Positions 1-7,965 of a stretch of DNA of 64,000 nt are shown here, in pieces (the stretch's first letter is position 1; each line of letters begins with the position of its first letter). The notes beneath the pieces are model-generated. The model worked only from the letters and a program-made list of their open reading frames with translations, did not search any database and was not told the origin of the DNA. Made by a program: the position numbers and the translations under genes. This DNA is from Miltoncostaea sp963703045 (GTDB lineage Bacteria > Actinomycetota > Thermoleophilia > Miltoncostaeales > Miltoncostaeaceae). The stretch lies in assembly GCA_963703045.1 (NCBI GenBank), contig OY969782.1, forward strand, positions 682,001 through 746,000, written 5' to 3'.

Positions 1-127
1 TGGGGTGATGACCCTGGCGGCGCACGCGCACGAGGTCGCGGACGCGGGCCTCGAGCACCTCGTGGCGCAGCTGGCCGGCGGCGTCGACGAGCGTCGACGA
101 GCCGAGCTTCACGACGATGACGGCCAC
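1..127 (-). CDS. proB: Glutamate 5-kinase, N-terminal fragment
   Basis: This is the first 42 codons of a gene that runs off the left edge. It starts at GTG 127, only 4 nt after the obg stop. The translation opens VAVIVVKLGSSTLVD, which matches the amino-acid-kinase nucleotide-binding loop (VVKxGSSxLxD) at the start of glutamate 5-kinase, the first enzyme of proline synthesis, which phosphorylates glutamate with ATP. The order obg-proB is common in actinobacteria and other Gram-positives, which supports the call. The rest of the protein is outside the window, so a related amino-acid kinase cannot be fully excluded. Confidence 0.8.
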   Translation of the reverse strand, partial: MAVIVVKLGSSTLVDAAGQLRHEVLEARVRDLVRVRRQGHHP

Positions 128-131
128 GGCC

Positions 132-1067
132 CTAGCCCAGGGCCGACAGGATGCGCGCGCGCAGCTCCGCGATGCCCTCGCCCGTGACCGCGTCCACGGC
201 GGTGTCGGCGAACCCGGTGTCCGCGTCGGGGTCGGCGGCCTTCGTGGCCACCAGCAGGCGCGTCACGTCGGGCGGGATGAAGGTGGCGAGGCCGGCCTCG
301 GCCCGTGCGATGCGGTCGGCCGCGGGCTCGGGATCGGTGGCATCGACGCAGTGCACGATCACGCGGGCGCGCTCGAGCTGCTGCAGGTGGCCGTCGCGGC
401 GATGCTCCCCGTCGGCCGCCAGCCCGGGCAGGTCGGCGACGAGGAAGAGGGTGCCGTCGCCGTTCTCGATCGGCCCGAAGGCCGGTTCGCGCGTCGACTG
501 CGGGTACGCCGCCACGACGACCGCCGCGCCGGGCGCGAGGGCCGCCAGCAGCGCGCTCTTGCCCGAGTTCGGCAGGCCCACCAACGCCACGTCCACCGGG
601 AGCCTCAGCTCGAGGGTGATCCATGCCTCCTCGCCCGGCGCGCCCGGCACCGTGTTGCGCGGGGCGCGGTGGGTCGAGCTGCGGAAGGCACGGTTGCCCA
701 CTCCGCCGTCGCCGCCGCGCGCCACCGGCACGCGGTCGCCGATCGCGTCGAGCTGGGCGATGGTGTGACCGTCGCGGATGACGCGGGTGCCGGGGGGCAC
801 CCCGACGACGAGCTCGGGGCCGGCGTGGCCGTGGCGGTTCTTGCCCTCGCCGTGCCCCCCCGGCGCCGCCTTGTGGTGCACGGCATGACGGAAGCGCGAG
901 AGGTCGGTCACCTGCTCGTCGGCGACGAGCACGACCCGTCCGCCGCGTCCGCCGTTGCCACCGTCGGGGCCTCCGCGCGGGATCTTCGGCTCACGTCGGA
1001 ACGACATGCAGCCGTTGCCGCCGTGGCCGCCCTCGACGTTGATCTGAGCCGTATCCGTGAAGGGCAC
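132..1067 (-). CDS. obg: Obg/CgtA family ribosome-assembly GTPase, lacking OCT domain
   Basis: Obg is a GTPase that binds the large ribosomal subunit during assembly and stress. The 311-residue product has the glycine-rich Obg fold (about residues 1-155, with GGHGGNG and GPDGGNGGRGG runs) followed by a G domain: G1 GLPNSGKS at 164-171, a G2 threonine in YPQST near 189-192, G3 DLPGL at 212-216 and G5-like AVTGEG near 293-298. The G4 position reads TKAAD (275-279) instead of the usual NKxD, so Asn is replaced by Thr. The protein stops right after the G domain, without the C-terminal OCT domain present in many homologues. The GTG start lies 19 nt after rpmA; the operon is rplU-rpmA-obg-proB. Confidence 0.95.
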   Translation of the reverse strand: MPFTDTAQINVEGGHGGNGCMSFRREPKIPRGGPDGGNGGRGGRVVLVADEQVTDLSRFRHAVHHKAAPGGHGEGKNRHGHAGPELVVGVPPGTRVIRDGHTIAQLDAIGDRVPVARGGDGGVGNRAFRSSTHRAPRNTVPGAPGEEAWITLELRLPVDVALVGLPNSGKSALLAALAPGAAVVVAAYPQSTREPAFGPIENGDGTLFLVADLPGLAADGEHRRDGHLQQLERARVIVHCVDATDPEPAADRIARAEAGLATFIPPDVTRLLVATKAADPDADTGFADTAVDAVTGEGIAELRARILSALG

Positions 1068-1086
1068 CGTCCGGCCGCGCCCTCTC

Positions 1087-1353
1087 TCAGACGGTCGCGG
1101 GCTCCTCGGGGTGCACCGCGATGCGGCGTCCCTTGCGCCCCGTCGTGAACTCGATGCGGCCGGTGACGGTCGCGAAGATCGTGTGGTCGCGCCCGATGCC
1201 GGTGCCGGGACCCGGGTTGAACCGGGTGCCGCGCTGGCGCACGATGATCGACCCGGCGGGCACGACCTGCCCGCCGAAGGCCTTCACGCCGAGCATCTTC
1301 GGCTTGGAGTCGCGACCGTTGCGGCTGGAGCCGCCACCCTTCTTATGTGCCAT
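1087..1353 (-). CDS. rpmA: 50S ribosomal protein L27
   Basis: L27 sits near the peptidyl-transferase centre of the large subunit. The 88-residue product begins MAHKKGGGSSRNGRDS and has the expected short basic N-terminal arm without the cleavable leader found in Firmicutes. The conserved core GGQVVPAGSIIVRQRGT and the C-terminal TVTGRIEF segment are present. It lies 18 nt downstream of rplU and 19 nt upstream of obg, the usual operon order. Start and length match the family. Confidence 0.98.
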   Translation of the reverse strand: MAHKKGGGSSRNGRDSKPKMLGVKAFGGQVVPAGSIIVRQRGTRFNPGPGTGIGRDHTIFATVTGRIEFTTGRKGRRIAVHPEEPATV

Positions 1354-1371
1354 TTCGGAGCTCCCCTGCCC

Positions 1372-1671
1372 TCAGCCGGCGGTGATCGACTCGATGCGCA
1401 CCCGGGAGAGGCGCGAGCGGTGCCCGCGGGTCTTCCGTGAGTTGCGCTTCGGCTTGTAGGTGAAGACGCGGATCTTGGTGCCGAGCACGTGCTCCTCGAC
1501 GGTCGCGCTGACGGTACCGCCGTCGGCGATCCCGTCGGAGTCACCGGTCGCGAGCACGCGCGGCGCGAAGGTCGCGCCCTCGTCCTCCGCGAGCCGGTCG
1601 ACGAGCAGGGTCTCCCCCGCGCGCACACGGTACTGCTTGCCCCCGAGGGCGATCACGGCGTAGTTCGGCAC
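1372..1671 (-). CDS. rplU: 50S ribosomal protein L21
   Basis: L21 is a primary large-subunit protein. The 99-residue product starts at GTG 1671, preceded by an AGGGA-type ribosome binding site, and opens with PNYAVIALGGKQYRV, the diagnostic L21 N-terminus (YAVIxxGGKQYRV). The C-terminal basic stretch KPKRNSRKTRGHR is the rRNA-binding tail. The reading frame stays open upstream as far as 3363 through the antisense frame of rng, but the start at 1671 is fixed by homology and the ribosome binding site. It is first of the L21-L27-Obg operon, 125 nt after rng with a GC-rich stem-loop between. Confidence 0.96.
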   Translation of the reverse strand: MPNYAVIALGGKQYRVRAGETLLVDRLAEDEGATFAPRVLATGDSDGIADGGTVSATVEEHVLGTKIRVFTYKPKRNSRKTRGHRSRLSRVRIESITAG

Positions 1672-1757
1672 GTTCCCTGTCCTGACCGATTGACGAGCGA
1701 CGGCGGATGTTAGCGGGCGAGGGCCCCGATCGCCACGGGGGGGCGCACCCCCCGGGG

Positions 1758-1789
1758 CGCCGCCGGGCCCGCGCAGGGGCCCGGCGGTG
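1758..1789 (-). terminator. GC-rich stem-loop between rng and rplU
   Basis: Arms CGCCGGGCCC (1761-1770) and GGGCCCGGCG (1777-1786) are perfect complements around a 6-nt loop, and pairing continues outward with one more G-C pair, a G-T pair and a further G-C pair. It begins 8 nt after the rng stop. No T-run follows on the minus strand, so it could be a terminator lacking a U-tract, an mRNA stability or processing element, or an L21 leader structure. Confidence 0.45.
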
Positions 1790-1796
1790 AGCGGAG

Positions 1797-3329
1797 TCAC
1801 GACCCGGAGCGGGTGGAGACCCGGCGGCGGGCCGACGGGCCGCGGCTCGCGCCGGCGGCGGCCGGCGCCGGCTTCTGCGACCCGGCCGCGGCCGGCTCCT
1901 CGAGCGCACGCACCCGGAAGGCGTCGTGGCCGAGCGATCCGTCGCGCTGCAGGTCGATCGTGAGGCCGACCTCCCGGCCGAGGTGCGCCAGCCGCTCGCC
2001 GTCCTCGCCCAGCAGCACGTCGGCGATGCGGGGGTTGACGACCACCGTGACGCTGTCGGCGGCGCGCCCGGTCAGCGTCTTGCGCAGCTCGCGCTCGATC
2101 GTGATGGCGTGGGTCTCGTCGCTCGGCACCACACCCACCCCGATGCAGGTCGGGCAGACCTCGGTCATGATCTCGCGCGGACCGTCCGAGATGTTCTGGC
2201 GCGTCATCTCGACCAGTCCGAGCGGGGAGATGTCGACGACGAACGTGCGCGTGCGGTCGCCCGCGAGCGCGGTGTCGAGCGCCGACTTGACCGCCTTGCG
2301 GTTGCGCTCGTCGTCCATGTCGATGAAGTCGATGATGATGATGCCGCCGATGTCGCGCAGGCGCAGCTGGCGCACGACCTCGGTGGCCGCCTCGAGGTTG
2401 GTCTTCGTGATGGTGTCCTCGAGGCGCGAGCCGCCGCGCCCGACGTTGCGGCCGCTGTTGACGTCGATGACCGTCATGGCCTCGGTGTCGTCGATCACGA
2501 GGTAGCCGCCCGACGACAGCGGCACCCGGCGCTCCATGGTCGCGCGCACGGACGCCTCGACCCCGAACTCCTCGAACACCGTGCCCGACCCGGTCCAGTG
2601 GCGCACGCGGTCGGCCATCTCGGGCGAGGTGCGGCGCAGGAAGCCGGTGATGCGCTCGTACTGCGCCTCGTCGTCGACCAGCACCTCCTGGACGTCGGTG
2701 TTGAGGAGGTCGCGGATGACCCGGAGCGAGATGTCGGCCTCGGAGTACATGAGCGTCGGGGCCTTGGCGAGGTCGCCACGCTCCTGCAGCGTCTGCCAGA
2801 GGCGCTTGAGGAACGCCAGGTCGCGGGCGATCTCGCGGGCCGAGGCCCCCGCCGCCGCGGTGCGCACGATCAGGCCGCCGGTCTCGAGCGGCAGCGCTCC
2901 GCAGATGGCGCGCAGCCGCACCCGCTCGTCGTCGGGCAGGCGCTTGCTGACGCCCACCCCGTCGCCGAACGGCACGTAGACCACGAAGCGCCCGGCGAGC
3001 GACAGCTGCATGGTCAGGCGCACGCCCTTCGTGCCCATGGGGTCCTTCGTCGCCTGCACCAGCACCTCGTCGCCGCGCTTGAGCAGCTCGGCGATCTGGC
3101 GCTTGCGCTTGGGGACGCCCATCGCGACGACCTCGTCCACGTGGAGGAAGCCGTTCTTCTCGAGGCCGATCTCGATGAAGGCGGCCTCCATGCCGGCGAG
3201 GACGTTCTCGACCCGGCCCTTCCACACGTGGCCCACCACGGAGCGGTGGCCACGCCGTTCGATGTAGCACTCGGCCGCGCGGCCGTCCTCGAGTATCGCG
3301 ACTCGCGTCTCGGCACGGTCCACCGACAC
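1797..3329 (-). CDS. rng: Ribonuclease E/G family endoribonuclease (RNase G type)
   Basis: This single-strand-specific endoribonuclease acts in rRNA maturation and mRNA decay. Numbered from GTG 3329 the product is 510 residues: an S1-like RNA-binding part (about 25-110), a catalytic DNase-I-like part with metal-binding Asp in VIDVNSG (D289) and IIIDFIDMDD (D334), and the zinc-link CPTC at 392-395. The C-terminal 50 residues are Ala/Ser/Arg-rich and low complexity. Homologues usually begin KKQILVSVD, and codons for LKKQIL lie directly upstream. A CTG at 3347 preceded at 6 nt by GAGAGGGG may therefore be the true start (516 residues). It is followed by the L21-L27-Obg operon, a widespread arrangement. 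Confidence 0.95.
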   Translation of the reverse strand: MSVDRAETRVAILEDGRAAECYIERRGHRSVVGHVWKGRVENVLAGMEAAFIEIGLEKNGFLHVDEVVAMGVPKRKRQIAELLKRGDEVLVQATKDPMGTKGVRLTMQLSLAGRFVVYVPFGDGVGVSKRLPDDERVRLRAICGALPLETGGLIVRTAAAGASAREIARDLAFLKRLWQTLQERGDLAKAPTLMYSEADISLRVIRDLLNTDVQEVLVDDEAQYERITGFLRRTSPEMADRVRHWTGSGTVFEEFGVEASVRATMERRVPLSSGGYLVIDDTEAMTVIDVNSGRNVGRGGSRLEDTITKTNLEAATEVVRQLRLRDIGGIIIIDFIDMDDERNRKAVKSALDTALAGDRTRTFVVDISPLGLVEMTRQNISDGPREIMTEVCPTCIGVGVVPSDETHAITIERELRKTLTGRAADSVTVVVNPRIADVLLGEDGERLAHLGREVGLTIDLQRDGSLGHDAFRVRALEEPAAAGSQKPAPAAAGASRGPSARRRVSTRSGS

Positions 3330-3353
3330 CAGGATCTGCTTCTTCAGGGGAAT

Positions 3354-3361
3354 CCCCTCTC
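3354..3361 (-). promoter_or_regulatory. Ribosome binding site pointing to a CTG start for rng
   Basis: GAGAGGGG lies 6 nt before CTG 3347, which opens LKKQIL-VSVD, the family N-terminus. The first conventional start, GTG 3329, has no comparable site in front of it. This favours a CTG start. Confidence 0.5.
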
Positions 3362-3372
3362 AAGATGTGGCG

Positions 3373-4248
3373 TCACCGGCGGAGCCTGCCGGCGACGCGA
3401 TCGATCAGGGGGCGCGCCGCGTCGATGGGCGCGCCCTCGATGAGGTCGTGGCCCGCGGAGAGGCGCGCGAGCGCGGCCTCGCCGATGGCCCGTGTGGCGC
3501 CGTAGGCGACCGTGCCGCGCACGGCCCACCCGGCGACCGGGATGAACGCGGAGGCGCTGCGTCCCACCGCGCGCCAGCCGAAGCCGGCGCCGATGACGGC
3601 CAGCGCCTCGACGGCGCGCTCGGCGCTGAAGGAGCGGTCGTGCAGGGCCGCCAGGTCGGCGACCAGGCGGACCTGGATGAGCGCCAGGACGGGCATGTCG
3701 ATGCCGGGCAGCGGCAGCGCGCCGATCGCGGCCGCGCGTCGCGCGGCCGAGTCGACGAGCGTGCGGCCGACCTGCGGCCGCAGTCCCGGATTGCGCCGGC
3801 CGGCGGCGATGGCGTCGTCGTCGAGCGCCCTCAGCACCGCCTCGACGATCCTCCGCGCCCCCTCGTCGTCGAGACCGGCCACGTGGGCCACGTTGGACGG
3901 CTCGAGCCGGTGCCCGGCGAGCACGCGTGCCTCGAGGGCCACGCGCTCGGCGCCGTCACCGCTCAGCACGGCGAGGGCACCGCCGCCCGAGCGCCGGCGG
4001 TGCGCCAGCGCGGCGAGCACCGACTCGACGTCGTCGCCGGGGGTGAGCACGGCGACGGCGAGCGCGTCCTCGCTCGGGGTCGGCGCCGGGGTGCCGAGGA
4101 TCTCCCGCAGACGCGCGGTCGCGGCGGGGCCGGCCGGGATGATCGCGATCTCGCCGCCGTCCTGCGACAGGTCGTCGGCCATGCGGATCGCCTCGGCGAC
4201 GGGCCGGATGGCCTTCACTCCGCGCGAGGCGAGTCCCAGTGCTCCCAT
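3373..4248 (-). CDS. DUF697-domain protein of unknown function
   Basis: This is a 291-residue protein. The N-terminal two thirds are Ala-rich and contain an alternating Rossmann-like region (EIAIIPAGP, DALAVAVLTPGDD). The C-terminal part (about 175-270) has the DUF697 pattern: a Pro/Gly-rich PLPGIDMPVLALIQVRLVADL, then AVEALAVIGAGFGWR and FIPVAGWAVRGTVAYGATRAIG, which look like two membrane-associated hairpins. DUF697 occurs in YcjF-like proteins and is often coupled to GTPases. No GTPase P-loop is visible here. It starts 8 nt after the rodA stop and runs toward rng on the same strand, so it may be co-transcribed with the cell-elongation genes. Confidence 0.75.
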   Translation of the reverse strand: MGALGLASRGVKAIRPVAEAIRMADDLSQDGGEIAIIPAGPAATARLREILGTPAPTPSEDALAVAVLTPGDDVESVLAALAHRRRSGGGALAVLSGDGAERVALEARVLAGHRLEPSNVAHVAGLDDEGARRIVEAVLRALDDDAIAAGRRNPGLRPQVGRTLVDSAARRAAAIGALPLPGIDMPVLALIQVRLVADLAALHDRSFSAERAVEALAVIGAGFGWRAVGRSASAFIPVAGWAVRGTVAYGATRAIGEAALARLSAGHDLIEGAPIDAARPLIDRVAGRLRR

Positions 4249-4256
4249 CGCCCCGC

Positions 4257-5429
4257 CTAGCCCGGCACGGCCGAGCGGCGCTGATGGATGCCGAGCAGCA
4301 GACCCACGGCGATCAGCGTCGAGATGGTGTGGCTCCCGCCGTAGCTCATCAGCGGCAGGGGGATCCCTGTGATCGGCATGATGCCCACGGTCATGCCGAT
4401 GTTAACGAACACCTGGAAGCCGAGCATGGCGACGATGGCTCCGGCCACGAGCATGTCGACCTGACTGGAGGCGCGCGCCATCGTGCGCAGCCCCCTCCAG
4501 AGCACCAGCCCGAAGCACAGGATCAGCACCCCGCCGCCGACGAAGCCGAACATCTCGGACGTGACGGCGAAGATGAAGTCGGTGTGGTGCTCGGGGATGA
4601 AGTCGCCGTTGGCCTGCGTCGCGCCGTCGGGGCCCTTGCCGATCGCCCCGCCCGATCCGATCGCCGTCTTGCTCTGGTCGAGCTGGTAGCCGGCGTCGCT
4701 CGTGTCGCGGTCGGCGCCGATGAACGCCGTCAGCCGCTCCACCTGGTAGTCCTGCAGCACCTTCACCCCGGCCGTGGGCAGCACCCACAGCACCGCCAGG
4801 ATCAGGATCGCCAGCAGGGATCCGGCGACGGCGAAGTGCGACCACGGCACGCCCACGAGGAAGAGGACGGCCGCCAGCACCGCGCCGTAGACGAGCGACG
4901 TGCCGAGGTCCGGTTGCAGGAAGACGACGATCGCGGGGAAGGCGGCGACCGCGGTCAGGAAGAGCGTGAACCGCGCGGTGCCGACCGCGTCGATCCGCTC
5001 GATGGCGATGCCGGCGAGGATGACCGCGATCGCCACCTTGCCGACCTCTGAAGGCTGGATGTTGAGCGGGCCGATCGTGATCCACCGGTTCGAGCCCTTG
5101 ACCGCGGAGCCCACCACGAACACCACCGCGAGGGCGCCGAGCAGGCTCCCCCACAGACCCCATGACCAGCGGGCCAGCCGCTCGAGGTTGACCCGCATCG
5201 CCACGATCAGCATCAGGGAGCCCATCGCGACGAACAGGAGCTGCCGGTCGAGGTAGTAGCGCGGGTCGCCGGGCACGTCGTTCTCGGTCGTCCTGCCGAC
5301 GACGAAGACGCTGAAGGCGGTGATGCCGGCCACGGCGAGCAGCAGGACCCAGTCCATGCCGGCGACGGCCGAGCGGACGCGGTCGGGGATGCCGCTGCGG
5401 GTGGACCGCGGGGGGGCGATCGTCGTCAT
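4257..5429 (-). CDS. rodA: SEDS-family peptidoglycan glycosyltransferase RodA
   Basis: RodA is the polytopic membrane polymerase that extends glycan strands during lateral-wall growth, with PBP2 as its transpeptidase partner. The 390-residue product has about ten membrane segments and SEDS signatures: GSNRWITIGPLNIQPSEVGK (about 115-135), FLQPDLGTSLVYG, and PLPLMSYGGSHTI near the C-terminus. The periplasmic loop carries the expected EHHTDFIFAV. ATG 5429 overlaps the TGA of the PBP2 gene by one base (TGATG), indicating translational coupling. It is the last gene of mreB-mreC-mreD-mrdA-rodA. Confidence 0.95.
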   Translation of the reverse strand: MTTIAPPRSTRSGIPDRVRSAVAGMDWVLLLAVAGITAFSVFVVGRTTENDVPGDPRYYLDRQLLFVAMGSLMLIVAMRVNLERLARWSWGLWGSLLGALAVVFVVGSAVKGSNRWITIGPLNIQPSEVGKVAIAVILAGIAIERIDAVGTARFTLFLTAVAAFPAIVVFLQPDLGTSLVYGAVLAAVLFLVGVPWSHFAVAGSLLAILILAVLWVLPTAGVKVLQDYQVERLTAFIGADRDTSDAGYQLDQSKTAIGSGGAIGKGPDGATQANGDFIPEHHTDFIFAVTSEMFGFVGGGVLILCFGLVLWRGLRTMARASSQVDMLVAGAIVAMLGFQVFVNIGMTVGIMPITGIPLPLMSYGGSHTISTLIAVGLLLGIHQRRSAVPG

Positions 5430-7387
5430 CAGTTGGTCTCCTCGACGGGCACTCCGCACAGGGCGGGGTCGAAATCGACCCAGGCGGCCATCGTCGTGCA
5501 CACCGCCGGGGCGGCGGCGTTGGCGCCGGTGCCGCCGCGCTCGATCACGATCGAGACGACGATGTCGGGGTCCTCGAACGGGGCGTAGCCGACGAACCAC
5601 GAGTGGTCGCGCTTGTCGTCGCCGCTGAACTGCTCGGCGGTGCCGGTCTTGCCCGCGACCTTCGCGCTCTCGGGCAGGTTGCCGAACACCGCGGTGCCCG
5701 TGCCGTCGGGTCCGTTGGCCGCCTCGAAGAGGCCCTGTCGCAGGGCGTCGATGTACTCCGGGCGGAGGTCGAGCTGCTGCGTCGGGCGCCCCGCGGCCAG
5801 CTCCTGCACCACCCGGCCGTTCGGATCGCGCACCTCCCGGGCGACGCTCGGGGTCACGACCGTCCCCCCGTTGGCGATGGCGGAGTAGGCCACGGCCATC
5901 TGCAGCGGGGTGGTCAGCAGATAGCCCTGCCCGATGCCGAGCTGGATGGTGTCGCCCGCCAGCCAGCTGCGGTCGAAGTCGGTGAACTTGCGCCCGGTCG
6001 CGGGATTGACTCCCGAGAAGGCGCGCTTCTTCCACTCGGGGTCGGGTACCGTGCCGGCCCGCTCGCCGGGCACGTCGATGCCCGTCGTGTCGCCGAGGCC
6101 GAAGTCACGCGCCTCCTCCATGAGCGGGTAGTCCCGATCGCGCTCGCTCTGGGCCCGGTAGAGCCGGTCGGCCACCTGGTAGAAGTAGGTGTCGCTCGAG
6201 ACCTGCAGCGCCGTGGGCAGCGTCACGAACCCCTGCGAGTTGCCGCGGAAGTTCCTGAAGACCTGCTTGTAGAGGGTGACCTGCGAGGGCGACTCGATCT
6301 GCTCGCCCACGCTGAGCTTGCCGGTCTGCAGCGCGGCGGCGGCCGTGATCGGCTTGAAGGTCGAACCGGCCGGATAGACACCGCCGATTGCCCGGTTGAG
6401 CAGGGGCGTGCGCTCGTCCTCGAGCAGCGTCGCGACCGTCTTCTGATCGCGCTTGACGAAGACCTCGGGCGAGTACGTCGGGTAGGAGGCGATCGCGAGC
6501 ACCTCCCCGGTGTTGGGGTCGAGCGCCACGCCGGACGCGCCCGGGGCGCCCTGGTTCTCGGCGGCCTCGGCCAACGCGGCCTCGAGGGCCCTCTGGGTCG
6601 GCAGGTCGATCGAGAGCTGGATGTCGCGCCCTGGCACCGGGCTGTCGAGCGAGACGTACTCGCGCCCGCGCGGCTCGCCGCTGGCGTCGACCTCGACGAC
6701 CGCCCGGCCGGGCTGGCCCGACAGGAAGCGCTCGTACCGCTGCTCGATGCCGTCGGTGCCGATGGTCTCGTTGCCCGAGTAGCCCCGCGCCCGGTAGTCG
6801 GCGATCTGCTCGGGCGTGATGCGGCCGGTCGAGCCGAGCACGTGGGCGGCGACGCTGCTCTCGGGGTAGGCGCGCAGGTACGTCTCGTCGAGCGAGATGC
6901 CGGGGAAGTCGCGGCGGTACTCGGCGAGGTAGCGATAGAGCGGGCCCTCGATGTTGCGGGCCAGGATGACCGGCTCGAGGGGTCGCGCGTCGCCCTGCTC
7001 CATGCGTTCGAGCAGCTCGGGCACCGGGGTGCCGAGCAGCGGCGACAGGCGCGTGAGCACCTGGCGGCGGCGGGTGCCGGTGAGCTCGCGGGGGCGGGCC
7101 GTCACGTTCTCGCCGGTGCGGTTGGTGACCAGCGCGGTGCCGTTGCGGTCGAGGATGTTGCCGCGGGGGGGCTCGGTGATGACCGTGCGCAGCCGGTTGC
7201 CGTCGGCGCGCTCGGCGTACTGCTCGCCGGCGATCACCTGCAGGAACCAGAGCCGCACGAGCAGCAGCCCGAGCAGCGACATGGCGATGCCGCCGAGGAT
7301 GGCGATGCGCACGGCGGTGCGGGGCGTGAGGGCCGGTGCCCATCCGCCCCCCGCCCCCGGTCCGCGGCGCGGGCGCACGGTGCTCAC
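5429..7387 (-). CDS. mrdA: Penicillin-binding protein 2 (elongasome transpeptidase)
   Basis: This class B PBP cross-links new peptidoglycan in the elongasome. The 652-residue product has a cytoplasmic Arg-rich tail, one membrane anchor (about 24-50), a PBP dimerisation domain beginning RGNILDRNG (75-83), and a transpeptidase domain with the active-site tetrad STFK (342-345), SSD at 397-399 in the SxN position, and KTGT (580-583). Its start overlaps the mreD stop by 4 nt and its stop overlaps rodA by one base. Length and motif spacing are typical. Confidence 0.96.
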   Translation of the reverse strand: MSTVRPRRGPGAGGGWAPALTPRTAVRIAILGGIAMSLLGLLLVRLWFLQVIAGEQYAERADGNRLRTVITEPPRGNILDRNGTALVTNRTGENVTARPRELTGTRRRQVLTRLSPLLGTPVPELLERMEQGDARPLEPVILARNIEGPLYRYLAEYRRDFPGISLDETYLRAYPESSVAAHVLGSTGRITPEQIADYRARGYSGNETIGTDGIEQRYERFLSGQPGRAVVEVDASGEPRGREYVSLDSPVPGRDIQLSIDLPTQRALEAALAEAAENQGAPGASGVALDPNTGEVLAIASYPTYSPEVFVKRDQKTVATLLEDERTPLLNRAIGGVYPAGSTFKPITAAAALQTGKLSVGEQIESPSQVTLYKQVFRNFRGNSQGFVTLPTALQVSSDTYFYQVADRLYRAQSERDRDYPLMEEARDFGLGDTTGIDVPGERAGTVPDPEWKKRAFSGVNPATGRKFTDFDRSWLAGDTIQLGIGQGYLLTTPLQMAVAYSAIANGGTVVTPSVAREVRDPNGRVVQELAAGRPTQQLDLRPEYIDALRQGLFEAANGPDGTGTAVFGNLPESAKVAGKTGTAEQFSGDDKRDHSWFVGYAPFEDPDIVVSIVIERGGTGANAAAPAVCTTMAAWVDFDPALCGVPVEETN

Positions 7388-7965
7388 GTCGTCGTCCCGT
7401 AGAACTCGACCACGCGCGGCCGGCCGAGCAGCCGGCGGGCCACGAGCAGCACCGGCGGGCTCAGCAGCGCGGTCAGGGCGACGGTCGGCAGCAGCACCTG
7501 GGCCACGAAATCAGATGCGGGCATGCGGTTGCCCAGCAGGAGCTGGAAGAGCATGTACCCGATCTGCACGCCGAGGGCCGCGATGACCGTCAGCCCGAGC
7601 GGCGCCAGCAGGCTCGACGACTCCTCGCGCTCGCAGTACTGGCCGCACCAGGCGCCGACGGCCAGGTAGAGCAGGGCGAGCACGCCGAGGGTGCCGACCG
7701 GCGCGGTCAGCTCCACGAGCATGCCGGCCGCGAAGCCGGTGACGGCGCCCACGAGCGTGCCGCGCAGCAGGGCGACCACGACGACGGTCGGTGCGATGAG
7801 GTCGGGGATGCCGTCGGCCACGTTGACGTAGGGCATCACCGAGACCTCGAGCAGCACGGCGGCGACCACCATCGCGGCGACCCACCCGAGCGACGCCCCG
7901 CCGGGGCGCTGGGCCGGACGGCGGGTCGCCGGGCCGACGACGCGCGTGCGCGTGTCGGTGGTCAT
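7384..7965 (-). CDS. mreD: Rod-shape-determining protein MreD
   Basis: MreD is an integral membrane component of the elongasome that bridges MreC to RodA/PBP2. The 193-residue product has a short Arg-rich N-terminus and about five hydrophobic segments, with the family-like NVADGIPDLIAPTVVVVALLR and PVGTLGVLALLY. MreD is poorly conserved in sequence; the call rests on membrane topology, size and position between mreC and mrdA, with ATGA-type 4-nt overlaps on both sides. Confidence 0.9.
   Translation of the reverse strand: MTTDTRTRVVGPATRRPAQRPGGASLGWVAAMVVAAVLLEVSVMPYVNVADGIPDLIAPTVVVVALLRGTLVGAVTGFAAGMLVELTAPVGTLGVLALLYLAVGAWCGQYCEREESSSLLAPLGLTVIAALGVQIGYMLFQLLLGNRMPASDFVAQVLLPTVALTALLSPPVLLVARRLLGRPRVVEFYGTTT

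Noticed and set aside
1372..3363. A 663-codon frame containing L21 at its end
   Set aside because: Only the last 99 codons are L21; the rest is an off-frame reading of rng.
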